DNA from: Virgibacillus indicus
Lineage (GTDB): Bacteria > Bacillota > Bacilli > Bacillales > Amphibacillaceae
DNA length: 64,000 bases
NCBI RefSeq assembly: GCF_002266285.1
Contig: NZ_NPMS01000001.1
Location: 310,001-374,000, forward strand
Reading direction: 5' to 3'
Shown here: positions 57,862-64,000 of the stretch, one piece after another
How positions within the stretch are numbered: the first letter of the stretch is position 1
How the letters are laid out: each line of letters opens with the position of its first letter
Position numbers and translations under genes: made by a program
The notes under the pieces: generated by a model
What the model was told of the DNA's origin: nothing
Database searches by the model: none
What the model saw: only the letters and a program-made list of their open reading frames with translations

Positions 57862-58425
57862 ATGGAACGAATCTCATGGGATCAATATTTTATGGCGCAA
57901 AGCCATCTGCTGGCACTTAGAAGCACCTGTACAAGATTAATGGTTGGTGCAACCATCGTAAGAGATAAACGGATTATTGCAGGCGGCTATAACGGAAGTG
58001 TTTCCGGAAGTGTTCACTGCATAGATGAAGGATGTTTTGTGATTGACGGGCATTGTGTGCGTACAGTACATGCTGAGGCAAATGCACTGCTCCAGTGCGC
58101 AAAATTCGGTGTCCCAACGGAAAATGCTGATATTTATGTAACACACTTCCCTTGTCTTCAATGCTGCAAACAGCTTATCCAAAGTGGCATCAATACAGTT
58201 TACTATGCAGAAGACTACAAAAATCATGAATATGCTGTAGAGCTTTTTAAAGAAGCAGGAGTGGAAACAAAGAAAGTAGAACTTGATTATTTAGCAGTAG
58301 ATACAAACTATAAGGCAAAAAATGACTTTATTAAAAGTTTATTTAATAAAATGGAATCATTGCAAAGCGATAAACAGGAGTTTGCTGAATTAAAAAAAGA
58401 AGCAGAAACTTTATTTAAGTTATGA
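57862..58425 (+). CDS. comEB: dCMP deaminase-family protein ComEB
   Basis: The 187-residue zinc deaminase has the signature HAEANALLQ and PCLQCC with catalytic Glu and zinc ligands intact. It converts dCMP to dUMP in related enzymes; in B. subtilis it lies inside the comE operon although it is not required for DNA uptake itself. It has its own GGGGG ribosome binding site after the repeat-bearing gap. Confidence 0.94.
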   Translation: MERISWDQYFMAQSHLLALRSTCTRLMVGATIVRDKRIIAGGYNGSVSGSVHCIDEGCFVIDGHCVRTVHAEANALLQCAKFGVPTENADIYVTHFPCLQCCKQLIQSGINTVYYAEDYKNHEYAVELFKEAGVETKKVELDYLAVDTNYKAKNDFIKSLFNKMESLQSDKQEFAELKKEAETLFKL

Positions 58426-58512
58426 GGAAGCTTTTAATTGCAGATCCATTTTTATGACAAGTGGCAATACGATATTACTCTAATATAATGAAAGTAATCA
58501 GGTGAATGCAAA

Positions 58513-60795
58513 GTGAGAGGACATTGGCATTTTATTGCGATTGCCGTAACAATAAGCTTTTTAACAATCAGCTTAGAAACTTTTTGGTTTTCGGCGGGTT
58601 TGTTAATATGGCTGTTTTACCTGTTTTATAATGAAAGGATAAGAAGGCTGGTCGTACTGGTTTCAATAGCCTTCTTCCTGTTTTTTTATATGTATATCCC
58701 CGATATAAATAATGTGACAACCGCAGAATACCCCAAGGAAATAAACCAGATTTCCGGTAAAATCACCGGTCCCATCCATGCTTCCAATAAAAAGGTTGAC
58801 TTCAAATTTGAAAACCCATCAAACACCTCATTCATGATCATTTATTTTCCGGATGAAAAGGAACAAACCTCAATTAATGACCACTCAACAATAAAACATG
58901 GCGCAGTATGTACAATTAAAGGTGAGATAGAAGTTCCTGAAAATAGCAGAAACCCTGGACAGTTTGATTATCAGAAGTATCTATTAAGTAAGGGGATTGC
59001 TTACCAGGTGAAAGTCAAATCACTAAATGACATCAATTGTACAGGTTCTTCACCATTAAACAGAATTTTTACTATCAGAGATAATTTGCTGGCACATGTA
59101 ATGGAAAACATAAGCAAAGAGACTGCTGCATGGCTGAATGCTTTAGTCCTTGGAGATGATACTCACTTGGATGAAGATATTGTTGAATTATTTCAGCGCT
59201 GGAGTTTATCGCATATTCTGGCAATATCAGGCCTGCATATTGGTCTGGTGGTTGGTTTCGTATATTTTCTGTTAATCAAACTTAATCTGGTAACGAAAGA
59301 AAAAGCCCAATGGCTGATGATCTTATTCTTGCCTGTCTATGCCGTAATTGCAGGTGGAGAACCCTCTGTATGGCGTTCTGCCACAATGGTACTTCTGTTC
59401 ATCATCATTAGAAAAATAAGACTGGATTTTAGTGTGACAGATATTTTAAGTATTGTTTTTCTGCTGTTAATTCTAGTTGATAAATATATTGTATATCATG
59501 TAGGCTTTCAGCTTTCCTTTGTGGTTACATTTGGTTTGCTTCTTTCCAGACAATGGATCTCCCAAACGAATTCTGCATTATTACAGGTTTTTTATATAAG
59601 CTTCGTAGCACAACTGATGATATTGCCGCTTCAGCTGGCCTACTTTTATACATTTCAACCTTTGTCCATCATACTGAATGTATTAGTTGTTCCTTATTTT
59701 TCACTGTTTGTTATACCATTTATGTTTATTATGCTAATGCTGTCCCCATTTCCAATAATCGCTAATATTTTTGATTCCCTTTTTAAAGAGGTGCATCAAA
59801 TAGCTCTTCATATTATTCAGCTAATTGACATGTCTTTAAACTATCCCTTTACTATCGGTCCATTGCCAATCCTGTCAGCTGTTTTGTTTTATGTACTTTA
59901 TTATATGTTCATGAACAAACTGCAAAAGCAAAAATCAATACAGGCGTTTTTATTTGGACTCGGAATCACAGTGTTAGTGATTGGTATGGCAGTCAGGCCA
60001 TATTTATCACCGGAAGGAAGAGTAACTATGCTGGATATTGGCCAGGGAGATGCTTTTGTTATTGAGCTGCCTTACCGGGAGGGTGTTATATTCATTGATG
60101 CGGGGGCGCGCTTTTCTTTTACAGATAAGCAGCCTAATGACAGTGTATACAAACAAATTATTAAGCCATATTTGTTCTCAAGGGGCATTGGTTATGTTGA
60201 TCATCTGTTTTTAACACATGAGGACATCGATCATATGGGGAGTGCAGTAAGCCTCGTGAAGGAATTCGATATAAAAAAAGTAACTGTCAGCCCTTTTTAT
60301 GCTTTTACAGATGAAATGAAGCCTGTTTTGCAAAATAATTGGATTGAATTGCAGCAGGTGGAAAGAAGCGACAAAGTAATTATCGGTACACAAACTTTCC
60401 ATGTTCTTGCACCTTACAAAAATAAATTATCTGCAAATGAGAATTCTCTGGTTTTATTTACAAACATGGGGGGTGAAAACTGGCTGTTTACTGGGGATAT
60501 TGGAAAAGAAGAAGAAAATGAATTAATAAAAACATATCCGAATTTATCTGTAGATATCCTTAAAATTGCCCACCATGGCAGTAATACCTCAACAGACGAA
60601 TCATTTATCAATCAGGTGAAGCCATTATATGGATTAATCTCCGTTGGCCGGAACAATATGTTTGGTCATCCTGCACCTGGAGTTACGGAGACATTGGAAG
60701 GTGCGAATGTTCAAATTCTGCGTACAGACATAAATGGGGCAGTACAATTTCAGTACAAAGGCAATAATGGAACATTTTTTAAATATATTCCATAG
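58513..60795 (+). CDS. comEC: DNA uptake channel protein ComEC
   Basis: The 760-residue protein has N-terminal membrane helices, an OB-like DUF4131 domain (about 60-170), the Competence membrane domain (about 200-480, WSLSHILAISGLHIGLVVG) and a C-terminal metallo-beta-lactamase-like nuclease domain with LDIGQGDAFVIELP and THEDIDHMGSA (near 567-577). It forms the channel for single-stranded DNA entry and probably degrades the other strand. The GTG start has AGGTGA seven bases upstream. Confidence 0.95.
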   Translation: MRGHWHFIAIAVTISFLTISLETFWFSAGLLIWLFYLFYNERIRRLVVLVSIAFFLFFYMYIPDINNVTTAEYPKEINQISGKITGPIHASNKKVDFKFENPSNTSFMIIYFPDEKEQTSINDHSTIKHGAVCTIKGEIEVPENSRNPGQFDYQKYLLSKGIAYQVKVKSLNDINCTGSSPLNRIFTIRDNLLAHVMENISKETAAWLNALVLGDDTHLDEDIVELFQRWSLSHILAISGLHIGLVVGFVYFLLIKLNLVTKEKAQWLMILFLPVYAVIAGGEPSVWRSATMVLLFIIIRKIRLDFSVTDILSIVFLLLILVDKYIVYHVGFQLSFVVTFGLLLSRQWISQTNSALLQVFYISFVAQLMILPLQLAYFYTFQPLSIILNVLVVPYFSLFVIPFMFIMLMLSPFPIIANIFDSLFKEVHQIALHIIQLIDMSLNYPFTIGPLPILSAVLFYVLYYMFMNKLQKQKSIQAFLFGLGITVLVIGMAVRPYLSPEGRVTMLDIGQGDAFVIELPYREGVIFIDAGARFSFTDKQPNDSVYKQIIKPYLFSRGIGYVDHLFLTHEDIDHMGSAVSLVKEFDIKKVTVSPFYAFTDEMKPVLQNNWIELQQVERSDKVIIGTQTFHVLAPYKNKLSANENSLVLFTNMGGENWLFTGDIGKEEENELIKTYPNLSVDILKIAHHGSNTSTDESFINQVKPLYGLISVGRNNMFGHPAPGVTETLEGANVQILRTDINGAVQFQYKGNNGTFFKYIP

Positions 60796-60962
60796 TATAG
60801 AAGCAGCGAGTGAACTTTGGAAGACAAAGCACGAACGAATAGATGTTTGGTTAGATTAAGAAGGTAGGGAAGACCACTGCAGCTTTAGCGATTGTGCTGG
60901 ACGTGGCTCACCTTACAACGAACAAAAAAGCGCCTGAATTTTTAAACTTTTTTATCATGAGC

Positions 60963-60993
60963 AAAAAAGAGACTGAGGTTAGTCAGTCTCTTT
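60963..60993. terminator. Bidirectional terminator between comEC and yqzM
   Basis: AAAGAGACTGA (60966-60976) pairs with TCAGTCTCTTT (60983-60993) across six bases. The A run on the left gives a T run for the reverse strand gene. The 170 bases between comEC and the hairpin hold no gene. Confidence 0.88.
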
Positions 60994-61016
60994 CGTTTGG
61001 ATTAGTTAAGTATTTA

Positions 61017-61151
61017 TTATTGACCGATAACACTAATTGCAGAACCGATTGCAAATACTAAGACAAAGAAAATAAATGAGAAACCAAAACCTTTAATAGA
61101 GTCAACTACATCATTATTTTTTGCTTGTGGATCTTTTTCGAATTCGTTCAC
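61017..61151 (-). CDS. yqzM: YqzM family small membrane protein
   Basis: The 44-residue protein from a GTG start with GGAGGGG upstream begins (M)NEFEKDPQAKNNDVVDS and has one hydrophobic segment, matching B. subtilis YqzM (also 44 residues, same place between comEC and holA). The longer frame to 61205 lacks a ribosome binding site. The function is not well defined; expression in sporulation has been reported for relatives. Confidence 0.9.
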   Translation of the reverse strand: MNEFEKDPQAKNNDVVDSIKGFGFSFIFFVLVFAIGSAISVIGQ

Positions 61152-61494
61152 ATCTACCCCTCCTATATCATCATTAGTATAAATTAATTTTATAAAAAAA
61201 TCCACTTAAGTTTAAAATTTGTCACAGATAATATACTTCTGGCATATTTAGAAAGACTTAACAACTATACTTTTATCTGTCGGGGACAATCTATAAATAC
61301 AGCCTGTAAAAGGATTTAATCCTTTTTACCGGTACAAATATCGTTTAATATATAGTTTCTAGAGCTGTATAGTAGACGTTTATATAGATCTGGAGGGAAA
61401 TATTGAAGTGTTTGTTTCCCTCCAACTTTTGCTTGCTATTATCGAACTTACGTTTTACCATTATACTATAGATGTACATAGTGGAGGGTTGAAC
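61152..61494. other. Divergent gap yqzM-holA with a hairpin
   Basis: The 340 bases contain the two divergent promoters. GGAGGGAAA (61392-61400) pairs with TTTCCCTCC (61415-61423). This hairpin lies upstream of a TATACT box (61462-61467) and of the GGAGGG site used by holA. No gene is evident, although a GTG at 61408 is in frame with holA. Confidence 0.4.
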
Positions 61495-62508
61495 TTGAGT
61501 TATTTGGAAACACTGCAGCAAATTAAGAAGGGAAAGATAACCCCAATTTTTTTTCTCTATGGTTCGGAAAGTTATTTTATTCAAAATTTGAAAAGTCAAA
61601 TCATAAAAGAAGTTTTACAGGGTGATGATGAAAATCTCTCCATTTACGATTTAGAGGAGACTCCAATACAGGAGGTTATTGCGGATGTGGAAACTTATCC
61701 TTTTTTTGGGGAAAAGAAATTAATCATTGCCAATAATCCGGGGTTTCTAAAGGCAAAACCGGATAAATTGCCTTTTGAACATGATTTAGACAGCCTGCAG
61801 AATTATCTCGAATCGCCTGTTGATTATTCTGTACTTGTCATCATTGCCGAATATGAAAAAATTGATGAACGAAAAAAGATAAGCAAATTACTGAAAAAGC
61901 ATGCAACTGTTGCACTTTGTCATCCAATTAAGGAATACGAATTATCGAAATGGATTAATAATCTTGCAATGGAATTAAATGTCACAATTGCTGCGGATGC
62001 ATATGAAATATTTGAAACAGAGCTTACGGCCAATCTTCAATTGCTGGAGACGGAGTTGACGAAACTGGCTTTGTATGTCGGTGAAAACGGCCTTATTACA
62101 AAAGAAATAGCTGAAGATTTAATTGCCCATACATCTAACAGCTCCTCATTAAGACTTGCAGATGCTGTAATTGAACGAAATTTACATAAAGCAATTGCAA
62201 TATATAAGGACCTGGAAAAAATGAAGGAAGAACCAATCGCATTAATTGGTCTGCTTGCATTTCAATTTCGAACGATACTGCGTGTTAAGCTCCTGAAACT
62301 TAAGGGATATACACAATCGCAGATGCAGAAACAGATTGGGGGACATCCTTATGTAATTAAAATAGCACTTACTAGAGAAAAAAGATTTACCGTTGAAAAA
62401 TTACAGGATATTATCAATAAATTAGCCAATGCGGATGCCACAATGAAACAGGGCGGAATGGAAAAAGGCCTGGCATTTGAATTATTATTGTATGATTTAG
62501 TTTCATAA
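61495..62508 (+). CDS. holA: DNA polymerase III delta subunit
   Basis: The 337-residue clamp-loader subunit (YqeN) opens the sliding clamp. It has the N-terminal FFLYGSESYF segment, the AAA+-like fold without a functional Walker A, and the C-terminal LRLADAVIERN and GMEKGLAFELLLYDL segments. The start is a TTG with GGAGGG six bases upstream; a GTG start at 61408 would add 29 hydrophobic residues not typical of the family. Confidence 0.93.
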   Translation: MSYLETLQQIKKGKITPIFFLYGSESYFIQNLKSQIIKEVLQGDDENLSIYDLEETPIQEVIADVETYPFFGEKKLIIANNPGFLKAKPDKLPFEHDLDSLQNYLESPVDYSVLVIIAEYEKIDERKKISKLLKKHATVALCHPIKEYELSKWINNLAMELNVTIAADAYEIFETELTANLQLLETELTKLALYVGENGLITKEIAEDLIAHTSNSSSLRLADAVIERNLHKAIAIYKDLEKMKEEPIALIGLLAFQFRTILRVKLLKLKGYTQSQMQKQIGGHPYVIKIALTREKRFTVEKLQDIINKLANADATMKQGGMEKGLAFELLLYDLVS

Positions 62509-62510
62509 TA

Positions 62511-62544
62511 AAAAACGATCCTTTAGCGAAGGATCGTTTTTTTT
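62511..62544. terminator. Bidirectional terminator between holA and rpsT
   Basis: AAAAACGATCCTT pairs with AAGGATCGTTTTT across a five-base loop, with A and T runs on the two sides. It serves convergent holA and rpsT. Confidence 0.95.
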
Positions 62545-62575
62545 ATGGAAAGAAATTGTCATCCCGGTGTGATTC

Positions 62576-62842
62576 TTATGCACCAAGCTCGTTTACTTTT
62601 TTAGCAAGACGTGATTTTTGACGGTTGCCATTATTTTCGTGAATAATTCCTTTTTGAACAGCTTTGTCAATATGCTTTGTTGTAGTCAGAAGAGCAGCTT
62701 TTGCTTGTTCAGCGTCTTTTGCTTCAATTAAATTCTCAACACGTTTAATTTGTGTACGCATTTCAGATTTTTGTGCATTATTGTTAGCACGTTTTTTATT
62801 GTTTGTATCAACACGTTTAATTGCAGATTTAATATTAGCCAT
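62576..62842 (-). CDS. rpsT: 30S ribosomal protein S20
   Basis: The 88-residue basic, helical protein [11 protein letters not shown]... matches bS20 in length and sequence ([17 protein letters not shown] at the C-terminus). AGGAGGTGA lies at the proper distance. It binds 16S rRNA early in 30S assembly. It is divergent from gpr, across a 250-base gap that must hold both promoters. Confidence 0.97.
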   Translation of the reverse strand: MANIKSAIKRVDTNNKKRANNNAQKSEMRTQIKRVENLIEAKDAEQAKAALLTTTKHIDKAVQKGIIHENNGNRQKSRLAKKVNELGA

Positions 62843-63093
62843 TATTTCACCTCCTAAGTATTTTCATACCTGAATAATCATTTAATCATTATCCTCATAT
62901 TAAAGCAATGGCTATGCCCATTTGCACTGATAGTGGACAAGAGTCATTTTACCAAACACAGGGCATGTTTTCAATATTTTTCTTTTATATAGCTGAAATT
63001 GTATGTTTTTGGCTAATTTGTAAAATCTAATAGAGGATGTTCAAAATGGTACCAAATTATTTGAAAAGTTTTCAGCTGAAAGGATGGATAAAT

Positions 63094-64000
63094 GTGGAGG
63101 AAAAAGAGCAAGTATTTCAAGTGAGAACAGACTTAGCCACAGAAGCCAGAGATATGTATGTTGAAACAGAAGAAAAAAAAGAGCAGCAGGAAATCAAGGG
63201 TGTAACGGTAAAAGAACGAGAACAAGATAATATAAAGGTTTCTTATGTAGATATTGATCAGCACGGTGCAAAGTTATTAGGAAAAAAAGCAGGCTCGTAT
63301 GTAACGATTTATGCGGATGGTGTTAAAAGGCAGGATACAGCGAGACAAGAAGCAGCAGCAAAAATCCTGGCAAAAGAACTGGAGCAGCTGATTATTAAAA
63401 ATAATGTTCCGGCTGACGGGACTGGATTGATTGTTGGGCTGGGAAACTGGAATGTTACACCGGATGCCTTAGGGCCAATGACGGCTGAAAAGGTGCTTGT
63501 TACCAGTCATCTGTTTAAGCTTGAGCACGAATCCGTCGCACAGGGATACCGTCCTGTAGCGGCTGTAACCCCGGGGGTAATGGGTGTAACTGGTATGGAA
63601 ACGAGCGATATCATCTTTGGAATCGTAGAAAAATTCAATCCTGATTTTGTCATTGCAATTGATGCGCTTGCATCCAGGTCCATTGAGCGAATTAATGAAA
63701 CGATTCAGCTCTCAGATTCAGGTATCCATCCTGGTTCAGGAGTCGGAAATAAACGAAAGGAATTAAGCAAAGAAACATTGGGAATTCCTGTTGTTGCAAT
63801 TGGAGTTCCAACAGTAGTTGATGCTGTAACAATTACAAGTGATACTATTGATTTTCTTTTGAAGCATTTTGGGCGTGAATGGAAAGAAAAGGACGATCCT
63901 TCTAAGTCACTGGCTCCTGCAAGTTTTGCATTTGGTGAAAAAAATTTAACAGAAGAAGATTTGCCAAACGAAGAAAAAAGAAATACGTTCCTTGGAATAG
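63094..64000 (+). CDS. gpr: Spore protease GPR, 5' part (3' end outside window)
   Basis: About 302 residues of the germination protease that degrades small acid-soluble spore proteins. The RTDLA segment near the N-terminus is next to the maturation cleavage, and [41 protein letters not shown] and [19 protein letters not shown] are all typical. The window ends inside the frame. GTG at 63094 with AAAGGA gives the family's usual N-terminus; an ATG at 63046 with GAGGAT is in frame and cannot be excluded. The gene is normally under SigG control; no confident SigG promoter was identified. Confidence 0.93.
   Translation, partial: MEEKEQVFQVRTDLATEARDMYVETEEKKEQQEIKGVTVKEREQDNIKVSYVDIDQHGAKLLGKKAGSYVTIYADGVKRQDTARQEAAAKILAKELEQLIIKNNVPADGTGLIVGLGNWNVTPDALGPMTAEKVLVTSHLFKLEHESVAQGYRPVAAVTPGVMGVTGMETSDIIFGIVEKFNPDFVIAIDALASRSIERINETIQLSDSGIHPGSGVGNKRKELSKETLGIPVVAIGVPTVVDAVTITSDTIDFLLKHFGREWKEKDDPSKSLAPASFAFGEKNLTEEDLPNEEKRNTFLGI

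Overview
The window is a low-GC chromosome segment from an aerobic, endospore-forming member of the Bacillaceae. The evidence is gene order that follows the yrv-yrr-yqe region of Bacillus subtilis almost gene by gene, T-box leaders, GGAGG ribosome binding sites with many UUG and GUG starts, and spore genes (sigK, gpr, sda, rsfA, yqzM). A full-length Mrp-type cation/proton antiporter operon and GC-rich palindromic intergenic repeats fit a salt- or alkali-tolerant relative (Oceanobacillus/Virgibacillus/Lentibacillus-like). The genus is an inference only.

Layout. 1-9136: end of recJ, then apt, relA, dtd, a cell-wall amidase (reverse), a small HTH gene, the T-box-controlled hisS-aspS operon and a 6S RNA gene. 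9250-11375 (reverse): rsfA and rarA/mgsA. 11533-23996 (forward): cymR, cysteine desulfurase, mnmA, a TPR protein, recD2, a zinc-ribbon protein, an AI-2E-type permease, T-box-controlled alaS, ireB, ruvX, a DUF1292 gene and mltG. 24100-24604 is a repeat element with inverted ends. 24673-26580: an O-methyltransferase, udk and greA.

26623-43193 is the accessory part. A TcaA/YvbJ-like membrane protein (reverse) is followed by a roughly 14 kb single-strand gene train. It encodes a Gram-positive Tad (Flp) pilus: CpaE/TadZ-like and CpaF ATPases, TadB and TadC, an Flp pilin, two TadE-like pseudopilins, a large N-anchored protein, a lipoprotein and a TadV/CpaA prepilin peptidase. It then runs directly into a phospho-signalling module: a membrane FHA protein, a PP2C phosphatase, a membrane Ser/Thr kinase, a YukC/EssB-like pseudokinase membrane protein and a small membrane protein. 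This arrangement is the most interesting system in the window. A pilus machine appears to be wired to its own kinase/phosphatase/FHA switch and to a homologue of a type VII secretion component, with no other type VII gene in sight.

43444-45665: yrrS, mtnN and an uninterrupted sigK (reverse). 45809-51089 (reverse): an Mrp antiporter operon in the order A-C-D-E-F-G, with mrpB missing. 51342-51500 (reverse): sda, with a cluster of DnaA boxes upstream. 51940-62508: the yqeG-yqeH-aroE-yhbY-nadD-yqeK-rsfS-yqeM cluster, the competence genes comEA-comEB-comEC, yqzM (reverse) and holA. 62576-64000: rpsT (reverse) and the 5' part of gpr, cut by the window end.

Most of the window is housekeeping: tRNA charging and modification, stringent response, nucleotide salvage, ribosome assembly, DNA uptake and repair, and sporulation control. 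All starts were chosen by reading ribosome binding sites and recalling family lengths. No database search was possible.
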